The notes under the pieces are model-generated. The model saw only the letters and a list, made by a program, of their open reading frames with translations, did not search any database and was not told the DNA's origin. From the NCBI GenBank assembly GCA_900546465.1, contig URCX01000024.1:1-16468 (forward strand): a DNA stretch of 16,468 bases, read 5' to 3'. The position numbers and the translations under genes are program-made. Positions 1 through 6,391 of this stretch are shown here, piece by piece. The stretch comes from an uncultured Bacteroidota bacterium (lineage in GTDB: Bacteria > Bacteroidota > Bacteroidia > Bacteroidales > P3). Position 1 is the stretch's first letter; every line of letters begins with the position of its first letter.

Positions 1-1
1 C

Positions 2-952
2 CAATACGGTATAGTAGGCTGCACACACGTTGATGACTATTTCAACAACGTTATCAAGAAGCACGAGCTTACCCGTAAGGATAAGGAAGATGACCGAATG
101 ATACACGTCAATATAACCAATGCAAACGTTGAACCGGTGTTCTTTGCATATCCTGCCCACAAAGAAATTGACCAAATAGTGGAAAATATCGTCAAAAACC
201 AAAAGCCGGTTTACGATTTCGTAGCAAAAGAAGACGGCTTCGGTCATACGTTTTGGGTAATCGAAGATGACAATGTAACAAAACGAATAGAAGAAATATT
301 TGAAAAGGAAATCCCTGCACTTTACGTTGCAGACGGACACCATAGAACGGCTGCTGCTGCAAGAGTTGGTCAAGAAAGAAGAGCCGCTAACCCTAAGCAT
401 ACAGGCAATGAGGAATACAACTACTTCATGGCGGTCATTTTCCCTGACAATCAGTTGAAGATAATCGATTATAACCGCGTTGTGAAAGATTTGAACGGAC
501 TTTCCGATGCAGACTTCCTTGCAAAATTGAACGATACTTTCGTTGTGGAAAAAATGGGCAAAGAAATCTACAAGCCAAGCAAACTTCACGAGTTCTCAAT
601 GTACTTTAACGGAGAATGGTACAAGATGACAGCAAAAGAAGGTACCTACAACGATGATGACCCTATCGGAGTATTGGACGTAACTATACTTTCAAACAAC
701 GTACTCGACAAAGTATTGGATATAAAAGACCTTAGAACTTCCAAGAGAATAGACTTCGTAGGAGGTATCAGAGGTTTGGGCGAATTACAAAAGAGAGTCG
801 ACAGCGGAGAGATGAAAGTCGCTTTCGCATTGTACCCTGTGTCTATGAAGCAACTCATAAATATAGCCGACTCGGGCAACATCATGCCACCGAAAACAAC
901 ATGGTTTGAACCAAAGTTGCGTTCCGGCTTGGTAATTCACGAACTTATCTAA
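2..952 (+). CDS. DUF1015 family protein (5' end outside window)
   Basis: The frame is open from base 2, so the gene begins upstream of the window. The ATG at 98 is internal: the preceding codons read on as family-like sequence (YGIVGCTHVDDYF). I recognise DUF1015 (PF06245) from the ADGHHRTAAAARVG segment, the NYFMAVIFPDNQLKIIDYNRVV segment and the ending EPKLRSGLVIHEL. From what I know of Bacteroidetes genomes, this gene commonly sits after serC and serA (phosphoserine aminotransferase and phosphoglycerate dehydrogenase), which suggests a role near serine metabolism. Some ParB-like relatives are reported as free-serine kinases, but I cannot show that activity here. The protein has no signal peptide in the visible part and is probably cytoplasmic. 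A terminator follows the stop codon. The family call is firm; the function is not. Confidence 0.88.
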   Translation, partial: QYGIVGCTHVDDYFNNVIKKHELTRKDKEDDRMIHVNITNANVEPVFFAYPAHKEIDQIVENIVKNQKPVYDFVAKEDGFGHTFWVIEDDNVTKRIEEIFEKEIPALYVADGHHRTAAAARVGQERRAANPKHTGNEEYNYFMAVIFPDNQLKIIDYNRVVKDLNGLSDADFLAKLNDTFVVEKMGKEIYKPSKLHEFSMYFNGEWYKMTAKEGTYNDDDPIGVLDVTILSNNVLDKVLDIKDLRTSKRIDFVGGIRGLGELQKRVDSGEMKVAFALYPVSMKQLINIADSGNIMPPKTTWFEPKLRSGLVIHELI

Positions 953-977
953 TCAAAAACCGAATTTGGGAACATAA

Positions 978-1028
978 ATCCGCAGACCTGTATTTTCGAT
1001 TGCGAACTACAAGTCTGCGGATATTTTT
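978..1028 (+). terminator. Rho-independent terminator after the DUF1015 gene
   Basis: Arms 978-991 and 1009-1022 pair over 14 positions with one C/A mismatch (core ATCCGCAGAC / GTCTGCGGAT). The loop is 17 nt and is followed by A and five T (1024-1028). It lies 25 bases after the stop codon. The next gene on the same strand starts only 24 bases later and shows no clear promoter of its own, so some read-through is possible. Confidence 0.75.
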
Positions 1029-1051
1029 AAGTACAAAAACAAATCAAAGAA

Positions 1052-1609
1052 ATGAAACGAATATTCCAAACAATATTTCTCGCACTCCTTGCAAGCCTCT
1101 CATTCACTGCCTGCACGGAAGACGATAATAGCGAGGACAATCCATCAAACAGCAATCGCCCTTTGCAAGGTGAATATATACGCTTCCTCTCCGGTACACT
1201 GCGATGGGAAGCCGAAGCAAGCGAACTCGGCAGCCTCTATGTCAAGACATCGGACTTGGAAAACCCGCAATGGTACGACATTGTAGCCTGCACAGAAGAC
1301 GTAAACGACTTCAATATCGAATATTACCGACACCATCTCTTTCTCCACATCAAACTAAACGAAGAGGGCATGCCGGAAAACTTCCAAGCTATTTACTATA
1401 AAGACAAAAACACCGAACGAGTAGGTGAATTTGCTCTTATGCTTCAAAGTATAGACGGCACAGTCAGCATTGAAAGAGAGCAAGACAAGCTATCAGGCGA
1501 ATTTATCGGTACTATGCAAAACATGACCAATCCTTCCGATATACGACACACACGTTTCACTTTCCACGAACTGCCGATAAGCACAGTCAATAAGTCGGAA
1601 AACCAATAA
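1052..1609 (+). CDS. Small acidic lipoprotein of unknown function
   Basis: This 185-residue protein begins with a type II signal peptide: KR at residues 2-3, a hydrophobic stretch to about residue 18, and a lipobox ending FTAC with the lipidated cysteine at 21. The next residues (TEDDNSEDN) are strongly acidic. In Bacteroidetes an acidic stretch right after the cysteine marks lipoproteins exported to the cell surface, so surface display is an inference. The rest is a mixed, probably beta-rich domain (SIEREQDKLSGEFIG, RHTRFTFHELP) in which I recognise no family. The start at 1052 is fixed by the signal peptide; there is no Shine-Dalgarno, only A-rich sequence. No promoter box is evident in the 99 bases upstream, which are mostly occupied by the preceding terminator. 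Confidence 0.8.
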   Translation: MKRIFQTIFLALLASLSFTACTEDDNSEDNPSNSNRPLQGEYIRFLSGTLRWEAEASELGSLYVKTSDLENPQWYDIVACTEDVNDFNIEYYRHHLFLHIKLNEEGMPENFQAIYYKDKNTERVGEFALMLQSIDGTVSIEREQDKLSGEFIGTMQNMTNPSDIRHTRFTFHELPISTVNKSENQ

Positions 1610-1622
1610 AATTCACCTGAAC

Positions 1623-1654
1623 AAAAAAACGGAACCACGCAAAGCAAAGTTCCG
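1623..1654 (-). terminator. Weak terminator for the DUF805/lipoprotein operon
   Basis: Read on the minus strand, a 6-bp stem CGGAAC/GTTCCG (1654-1649 and 1635-1630) with a 13-nt loop is followed by seven T (1629-1623). It lies 42 bases after the minus-strand DUF805 stop. A second short hairpin (TCGGA/TCCGA, 1668-1686) sits between. The stem is short, so confidence is moderate. It also lies just past the stop of the convergent plus-strand lipoprotein gene. Confidence 0.5.
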
Positions 1655-1696
1655 CACCCATCAGTATTCGGAAGCACAGCCTCCGACAATCAAACA

Positions 1697-2221
1697 TTAT
1701 TCGTTTCCAAAGGTCATTTCCCCACTTTTGTACTTAGGCGAAGCTCCGTAACGATTTTCCTCACGACTTCCGTCAAGGCAAAGGAAAATCAACAACACCA
1801 AATGATACAAACAAATAATCAAAGCATAAATCAAGTACTCGCCAATCATGGCAAAAACAATCGCCTCGTCAAAATCGTCCGGCTCATCGTTATATGAACC
1901 CAACGCAACCTTCATCACCTTAACGAGAAGTACCACAATAAAAACTCCTTTCATTATTGCACCTACGCCCCACCACCAACCGCTTCTGCCTGTATCATGA
2001 AGACGGCGAAAGGTCAAAGGAATAACCGCAAGGCTCAGGAATATATTCAATACACTCAGTATCCCGCAGAAATTCAAAATAAATTCCGCAAGACAAACCA
2101 CTAACATGGTCCACCAATACTCCGAACGCCTTGCACGTCCCGTAAACCGGAAAACATTACTCGTACTTTCCTTCAAAGCCTCTGTAAAACTCAACATCGG
2201 CTTAGCCTCAATCTCTTTCAT
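1697..2221 (-). CDS. DUF805 integral membrane protein
   Basis: The protein has 174 residues. DUF805 (PF05656) is recognised from three landmarks in order: FTGRARRSEYWW near residues 26-37, FRRLHDTGRSGWWWG near 71-85, and LDGSREENRYGASPKY near 148-163. Between them lie about four hydrophobic segments (for example LAEFILNFCGILSVLNIFLSLAV and LIYALIICLYHLVLLIFL), so it is an inner-membrane protein. The biochemical role of the family is unknown. It follows a lipoprotein gene after only 17 bases, indicating one minus-strand operon. The ATG at 2221 is chosen because it directly follows that gap. A second Met at residue 9, just before the conserved region, is a possible alternative start. Confidence 0.85.
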   Translation of the reverse strand: MKEIEAKPMLSFTEALKESTSNVFRFTGRARRSEYWWTMLVVCLAEFILNFCGILSVLNIFLSLAVIPLTFRRLHDTGRSGWWWGVGAIMKGVFIVVLLVKVMKVALGSYNDEPDDFDEAIVFAMIGEYLIYALIICLYHLVLLIFLCLDGSREENRYGASPKYKSGEMTFGNE

Positions 2222-2238
2222 AATTATATTCTTTAAGT

Positions 2239-2946
2239 TTATAAATCATTCAACGCATGTTTCTCAACAGCCTCGCAATTAATCCTATCCTTATAAGCCA
2301 AAGCAACAAAACACTCAAAACTATCGTGTTCTATCCGAAGGAGAATCTCTCCTTTATCACTGCGAAACCTACTCTCATATTTACACCTGTCCATGCCGAC
2401 AGCATCCATTCTGTCATTATCATCCATCGGCAAACCGTAATTATTTTGAAACTTCTCCACACACTGATAAGGCTTACCGTACTTTTGCGAAAGCATATCT
2501 TTCAAACGCTTATAATCTCCGTAAAGATACTCCCATTTATCTTGAATAGGAAAAGCCACGATTATGCGTGCGACCAAATCCTTTTGGTCAAGAGTCTCCA
2601 CATACACCAAGCAATCCGTATAATCCGCAAAATCCCCTCTCAAAACACCACTGAGACTTTCCGAACTGCCCAAGAAAGAACCCTGCCTGACCTCTTCAAA
2701 CCCCTTACGCTTCATTCTCTCTACAAACAACTTCAAGGGACCGTCAATAGGAACACCTTTGAACTTCATGTGATTGTTTTCAGCCATAAGAGCATCATCT
2801 TTGGAATAATCCTTCGACTGTTCCTTATTCTGTTTATCCTTAAAAGCTAACTTCTTGAAGTTAAAATCCAAATCTCCGCAAGCAGAAAAGCACAACAACA
2901 GCAACAATGCCATACCTGCCATAAAGACAAATTTTCCTCTATCCAT
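2239..2946 (-). CDS. Lipoprotein of unknown function with FKGVPIDG motif
   Basis: This 235-residue protein has a type II signal peptide: K5, a leucine-rich core at residues 10-18, and lipobox FSAC with cysteine 23. A charged, lysine-rich linker (KDKQNKEQSKDYSKDD) leads to a folded part starting FKGVPIDGPLKLFVERMKRKGF. I have seen that phrase type (F-KG-P-DG followed by an amphipathic helix) in uncharacterised Bacteroidales proteins, but cannot name a characterised family. Further along are a segment resembling W-x3-Y-x2-L-K-x2-L-x2-K-Y-G-x-P (about residues 133-158) and cysteines that could pair. It is the first gene of an operon with the DUF805 membrane protein, so the two may act together at the envelope. 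The start is fixed by the signal peptide, and a promoter lies about 60 bases upstream. Confidence 0.82.
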   Translation of the reverse strand: MDRGKFVFMAGMALLLLLCFSACGDLDFNFKKLAFKDKQNKEQSKDYSKDDALMAENNHMKFKGVPIDGPLKLFVERMKRKGFEEVRQGSFLGSSESLSGVLRGDFADYTDCLVYVETLDQKDLVARIIVAFPIQDKWEYLYGDYKRLKDMLSQKYGKPYQCVEKFQNNYGLPMDDNDRMDAVGMDRCKYESRFRSDKGEILLRIEHDSFECFVALAYKDRINCEAVEKHALNDL

Positions 2947-3007
2947 AAGCCCTGTTTTTTACATACACATACTATTTTGAAATAAAACCACCATCAAAAC
3001 GGCTGAA

Positions 3008-3038
3008 CAAAGATACAAAATTCCTTGAAACCCACAAA
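3008..3038 (-). promoter_or_regulatory. Bacteroidetes-type promoter for the lipoprotein-DUF805 operon
   Basis: On the minus strand the -7 box is TATCTTTG (3015-3008), a full match to TAnnTTTG. A TTTG -33 box lies at 3038-3035, separated by 19 bases, which is the spacing known for the Bacteroidetes housekeeping sigma factor. Transcription would start near 3000 and give a leader of roughly 55 bases before the ATG at 2946. Confidence 0.7.
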
Positions 3039-3067
3039 ATCACCACAACTTTTATTCCACCAAACTC

Positions 3068-3151
3068 AAACGCCGTTCCGAAAAATTAAAACGCCGAAAG
3101 AATTTTCCCAAAGGGCGTTTCAGAAAATTAAATCGCCGTTTTATTTTCTTC
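3068..3151 (+). repeat. Array of four degenerate 21-bp repeats with CGCCG core
   Basis: Four consecutive 21-base units (3068-3088, 3089-3109, 3110-3130, 3131-3151) each begin AA(A/T) followed by a CGCCG-like core at 3071, 3092, 3113 (as GGGCG) and 3134. The core spacing is exactly 21 in all three steps. Two tail types occur: one like GTTCCGAAAAATTA, the other GTTTTATTTT. The unit 3131-3151 shares the 14-mer CGCCGTTTTATTTT with a unit of the second array near 5648. There are no unique spacers and no cas genes, so this is not a CRISPR. The array lies past the 3' end of gyrB. Confidence 0.75.
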
Positions 3152-3222
3152 AAATGGTGGTTGGGTGGGGAAATTGTTTGGTGTGGCAGGATTGTTTTTG
3201 TAATCGATAAGGTAGGAGACTT

Positions 3223-3268
3223 AATAAAGCAGCCGGATTTCTCGTTTGAAAAATCCGACTGCTTTATT
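3223..3268 (-). terminator. Long hairpin downstream of gyrB, probable terminator
   Basis: Arms 3223-3240 and 3251-3268 are complementary over 18 bases with a single mismatch (AATAAAGCAG...CTGCTTTATT ends) and a 10-nt loop. It starts 59 bases after the gyrB stop on the minus strand. The descending arm ends in TGCTTTATT, but no long pure T run follows, so it may act as a terminator, an mRNA 3'-end stabiliser, or both. Confidence 0.6.
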
Positions 3269-3327
3269 GGTTATATCTTTTCGGCATTTCTGTCGATAAA
3301 GTTTGCAATTTTTTTTGGTATGCAGAC

Positions 3328-5280
3328 TTATGCGTCTATGTTTGCATAAGTTGCGTTTGCTTCGATGAACTCTCTTCTTGGAGGGACATCGTCTCCCATC
3401 AGCATGGAGAAGACTCTGTCTGCTTCCGAGGCATTGTCTATGGTTACTTGTCGCAATATACGGTTTGCAGGATCCATTGTGGTTGTCCAAAGTTGCTCCT
3501 CGCTCATTTCTCCAAGACCTTTGTAACGCTGAACTTCCACTTTGCCATTTTTTGCCGTTACTTCTGCTACGGCGGACATGCGTTCTTCTTCTGTCCAACA
3601 GTAAACTCCGTTTTTGCCTGCACTTTGCGATACTCTGTAAAGAGGCGGTGTGGCGATGTAAACATGGCCTTGTTCTATCAATTCCCTCATATAACGGAAG
3701 AAGAATGTCAGAATAAGGGTTGCAATGTGGGCTCCGTCCACATCGGCATCGGTCATGATGATTACTTTGTGGTATCGGAGTTTCTCCATGTTCAATGCTT
3801 TGGAGTCTTCTGTCGTTCCGATTGACACACCCAAAGCTGTGTAGATGTTCTTTATCTCTTCCGAGTCAAGAACTCTGTGTTGCATGGCTTTTTCCACGTT
3901 AAGGATTTTACCTCTCAAAGGCAGTATGGCTTGGTGTTCCCTATCTCTTCCTTGTTTTGCTGTTCCGCCTGCCGAATCTCCCTCGACAAGGAAGAGTTCG
4001 CAAATGGTAGGGTCGTTGCTTGCACAGTCTGCCAATTTTCCCGGCAATCCGGCAACACCCAATATTGTTTGGCGTTGAACCAAGTCCCTTGCTTTGCGGG
4101 CGGCATGACGTGCCGTTGCAGCCAAGATGACTTTATCGACTATGGCTTTGGCTTCTTTCGGGTGTTCTTCAAGGTAATTGGTCAATATATCGGAAACCGC
4201 CGCTGCCACTGCTGGTGCCACTTCACTGTTTCCGAGCTTTGTCTTTGTCTGTCCCTCGAATTGAGGCTCTTGAACCTTAACGGAAATAATGGCAGTCAGT
4301 CCTTCACGGAAATCGTCTCCCGCTATGTCGAATTTCAATTTGTCAAACATGCCTTCTTTCTGGGCATAGTTTTTCAAAGTTCTCGTCATACCCATGCGGA
4401 AGCCCGTAAGGTGAGTGCCTCCTTCATGAGTGTTGATATTATTGACGTATGAGTGAAGATTTTCCGTAAATCCGGTATTGTATTGCATTGCAATCTCAAT
4501 CGGAATGCCTTGTTTTTCTCCCTCGACATAGATAGGTGTCGGAATGATATGATCTCTTGTGTCATCAAGGTAGGCAATGAAGTCTTTCAATCCGTTTTCG
4601 GAATAAAAGCGTTCGGAGGTATATTCTCCTTTTTCGTTCTTCTGTCTCATGTCAACGATGTTCAACTCTATGCCTTTGTTCAAAAATGCCAATTCTCTCA
4701 AACGGGCGCAAAGTGTATCGTAGTTGTATTCCGTTACCGTGAAGATTTCATCATCGGGAGTGAACTCCACAAGGGTTCCCCTTTTGTCTGTGCTGCCTAT
4801 TTCGCGAACAGCATACAAAGGTTTGCCTTTTTCGTATTCCTGTTCGTAGATTTTGCCGTCTCGGAATACGTTTACTTTTGTATGTTTTGCCAAGGCGTTG
4901 ACACAACTCACACCCACGCCGTGCAGACCTCCCGATACTTTGTAGGAGCCTTTGTCGAATTTTCCTCCGGCATGCAGAACCGTCATAACGACTTCCAATG
5001 CCGAACGATGTTCCTTGGGGTGCATATCCACCGGAATACCTCGTCCGTTGTCTTCAACTCTTATGGAATTACCCTCTAATATGCTTACGTTTATTTTTGT
5101 ACAGTATCCTGCCAATGCTTCGTCAATGGAGTTGTCCACAACCTCGTAAACCAAATGGTGCAAGCCTCTCACGTTGACGTCTCCTATATACATGGCAGGA
5201 CGTTTTCTCACCGCTTCCAATCCTTCCAATACGTTGATGTTCGCTGCCGTGTATTCGCCTTTTTTTACTTCTTCACTCAT
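3328..5280 (-). CDS. gyrB: DNA gyrase subunit B
   Basis: GyrB provides the ATPase of gyrase, which introduces negative supercoils in the cytoplasm as an A2B2 tetramer. The protein has 650 residues. Its GHKL ATPase domain shows the N box with E46 and N50 (YEVVDNSIDEA), DNGRGIP at 77-83 and the ATP lid GGLHGVG at 117-123. The QTKTKLGN loop at 344-351 precedes the TOPRIM domain, with EGDSAGG starting at E433, RGKILNVEKA near 456-465, and the metal-binding D511-x-D513-x-D515. QRYKGLGEM (584-592) and DDVPPRREFIE complete the tail. The length is typical of forms lacking the large insertion of E. coli GyrB. Nothing catalytic is missing. It is monocistronic here: its own -7 box lies upstream and a hairpin downstream. 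ParE is the alternative, but the lengths and motifs fit GyrB. Confidence 0.97.
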   Translation of the reverse strand: MSEEVKKGEYTAANINVLEGLEAVRKRPAMYIGDVNVRGLHHLVYEVVDNSIDEALAGYCTKINVSILEGNSIRVEDNGRGIPVDMHPKEHRSALEVVMTVLHAGGKFDKGSYKVSGGLHGVGVSCVNALAKHTKVNVFRDGKIYEQEYEKGKPLYAVREIGSTDKRGTLVEFTPDDEIFTVTEYNYDTLCARLRELAFLNKGIELNIVDMRQKNEKGEYTSERFYSENGLKDFIAYLDDTRDHIIPTPIYVEGEKQGIPIEIAMQYNTGFTENLHSYVNNINTHEGGTHLTGFRMGMTRTLKNYAQKEGMFDKLKFDIAGDDFREGLTAIISVKVQEPQFEGQTKTKLGNSEVAPAVAAAVSDILTNYLEEHPKEAKAIVDKVILAATARHAARKARDLVQRQTILGVAGLPGKLADCASNDPTICELFLVEGDSAGGTAKQGRDREHQAILPLRGKILNVEKAMQHRVLDSEEIKNIYTALGVSIGTTEDSKALNMEKLRYHKVIIMTDADVDGAHIATLILTFFFRYMRELIEQGHVYIATPPLYRVSQSAGKNGVYCWTEEERMSAVAEVTAKNGKVEVQRYKGLGEMSEEQLWTTTMDPANRILRQVTIDNASEADRVFSMLMGDDVPPRREFIEANATYANIDA

Positions 5281-5306
5281 TCTTTTTGTTCTTGATTTTT
5301 GAGCTA

Positions 5307-5314
5307 CAAAGGTA
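5307..5314 (-). promoter_or_regulatory. -7 promoter box of gyrB
   Basis: On the minus strand these bases read TACCTTTG, a full match to the Bacteroidetes -7 consensus TAnnTTTG. Transcription would start near 5300, giving a leader of about 20 bases. I do not find a well-spaced TTTG -33 box, so the call rests on the -7 element and its position. Confidence 0.6.
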
Positions 5315-5502
5315 AGAAATTTCTTTCAAACGAGGGTTTTCGGCAGAGGGTTTTCATGTTTGACGGTTTGTTCTGCTTGTTTTGCTTTTTCTGCCACGTC
5401 TTTTCTCCAAAATGAATAAGAAAAAGAGAAACAGGAGTTTGTGCCAGGAAGAATGCTTTGGTGGACTTAATTGATGTTAAATGTTTTCATTTCGACGAAA
5501 AT

Positions 5503-5547
5503 AAACTCGGAAAACTATTTCCGTTTCAAGAGTTTTCTGTAATTTTG
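5503..5547 (+). promoter_or_regulatory. Candidate promoter and TetR operator for the efflux operon
   Basis: TAATTTTG at 5540-5547 fits the -7 consensus TAnnTTTG on the plus strand. Directly upstream is a perfect palindrome CGGAAA-ACTA-TTTCCG (5508-5523), enclosed by an outer inverted repeat AAACTC/GAGTTT (5503-5508 and 5530-5535). A palindrome between the -33 and -7 positions is where a TetR repressor would block polymerase. Against this, the leader would be long (about 185 bases) and no TTTG -33 box is evident. A weaker box, TGAATTTG (5717-5724), lies closer to the start codon. The operator role is an inference. Confidence 0.4.
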
Positions 5548-5628
5548 CAACGGCTTTCAGAGGTAGGAGAATCAAAGCAGGAAAGCAACGTTTGTGATGT
5601 GGTTTTATTGTTCTGATTTTCCGAAGAA

Positions 5629-5707
5629 AAATGCCGCTTTGATGAAACGCCGTTTTATTTTGACAAAACGCCGTTTCCGAAAATCGAAACGGGCTTTTAT
5701 TTCTGTC
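5629..5707 (+). repeat. Second array of 21-bp CGCCG repeats, upstream of tetR
   Basis: Three full 21-base units (5645-5665, 5666-5686, 5687-5707) begin AAACGCCG, AAACGCCG and AAACGGGC. Their cores at 5648, 5669 and 5690 are exactly 21 apart. A shortened unit with core TGCCG (5632-5636) precedes them at a spacing of 16. Tails are of the same two types as the first array (GTTTTATTTT and GTTTCCGAAAA), and the orientation is the same. Within it, CCGTTTC (5671-5677) and GAAACGG (5686-5692) form a perfect interrupted palindrome. The array ends 30 bases before the tetR start. Confidence 0.75.
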
Positions 5708-5737
5708 TGAGGGCGATGAATTTGTTTTGAAAGCAAA

Positions 5738-6367
5738 ATGCATATGGAGAATGCTCAACGGGATAAAATAATTGATGCTGCTTGTATTCTTTACAAGCAG
5801 AGAAGGTCGTGCAAAAATGTTACCATGGATGATGTTGCAGCGTATTGCGGCATGTCGAAAAGGACTTTGTATGAGTGTTTCAGCAATAAGGAGCAGTTGA
5901 TTTTTGAATGTGTGGACAGAATCATACAATATATATATAAGGATTGCGAGAAATTCAGTCATACGGCAAAGCACTCTTTCGAGATGTTTTTCGGTTCCAT
6001 TCGGATTGCACATGGATATCTCAAAGATGTCTATGGATTTATCCAGGAGATAAGAATAAATTATCCGGATATTTTCGAGAAGCTCGTTTCTTCCCATATG
6101 GTATTTGCGAAAACCGGTATGAGCGAATTTCTTGAACAAGCGAAGAAAGAGGGCTTTATATGGAAGCATATAAATGAGAGATTCTTTATAAGTATATTGG
6201 AAATGAATATGTATTATTCCTCTAAGACGGAGTTTTTGAGAGCAAATGCTCCATTTGGAGAAGAGACGGTAAAAGTCATGGTATTATATACTCTGCTGAG
6301 AGGCGTTTCAACGGTAAGGGGAATAGAATACATAGATGATATATTGGACAAACAAAAGACGGAATAA
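5738..6367 (+). CDS. TetR/AcrR family transcriptional regulator
   Basis: This 209-residue protein has an N-terminal TetR helix-turn-helix: DKIIDAACILYKQ as helix 1, then VTMDDVAAYCGMSKRTLYECFSNKEQL (about residues 28-54), with the family pattern of TLYECFSNKEQL after the recognition helix. The remaining 150 residues are the variable, mostly helical ligand-binding and dimerisation domain. The gene leads an operon with the efflux genes; the channel gene starts 24 bases after its stop. The natural reading is that it represses itself and the pump, released by a pump substrate. This is inferred from context. The start could be Met 1 (5738) or Met 3 (5744); no Shine-Dalgarno decides between them. 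A palindrome further upstream is a candidate operator. Confidence 0.9.
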   Translation: MHMENAQRDKIIDAACILYKQRRSCKNVTMDDVAAYCGMSKRTLYECFSNKEQLIFECVDRIIQYIYKDCEKFSHTAKHSFEMFFGSIRIAHGYLKDVYGFIQEIRINYPDIFEKLVSSHMVFAKTGMSEFLEQAKKEGFIWKHINERFFISILEMNMYYSSKTEFLRANAPFGEETVKVMVLYTLLRGVSTVRGIEYIDDILDKQKTE

Positions 6368-6391
6368 CAATAATAAACATTTAAGAACAGA

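Larger units (their letters stand above)
2947..3327. other. Intergenic region between the lipoprotein operon and gyrB
   Basis: These 381 bases hold no convincing gene. From left to right they contain the minus-strand promoter of the lipoprotein operon (3008-3038), an array of four 21-bp repeats (3068-3151), a G-rich stretch (3156-3190), and a near-perfect 18-bp stem hairpin (3223-3268) placed to terminate gyrB. Open frames crossing the array (for example 3025-3210 plus) are products of the 21-bp period, which keeps frames open and gives seven-residue repeats. Confidence 0.7.
5281..5737. other. Divergent regulatory region between gyrB and the tetR efflux operon
   Basis: These 457 bases contain no convincing gene. 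They hold the gyrB -7 box (5307-5314, minus), a short direct repeat GAGGGTTTTC (5332-5341 and 5346-5355), a palindrome with a -7 box facing tetR (5503-5547), and the second 21-bp repeat array (5629-5707). Long open frames on the minus strand here are antisense to tetR and run through the repeats, so I do not regard them as genes. Confidence 0.7.

Noticed and set aside
3068..3151. CRISPR array
   Set aside because: The units abut with no unique spacers, are degenerate and only 21 bases long, and no cas gene is present in the window.
3025..3210. 61-codon plus-strand ORF with seven-residue periodic sequence
   Set aside because: It is a translation of the 21-bp repeat array; the period being a multiple of three keeps the frame open. 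It has no ribosome site, signal or domain.
5477..6169. 230-codon minus-strand ORF opposite tetR
   Set aside because: Most of it is antisense to the well-supported tetR gene, and the rest translates the second repeat array. It shows no recognisable domain.
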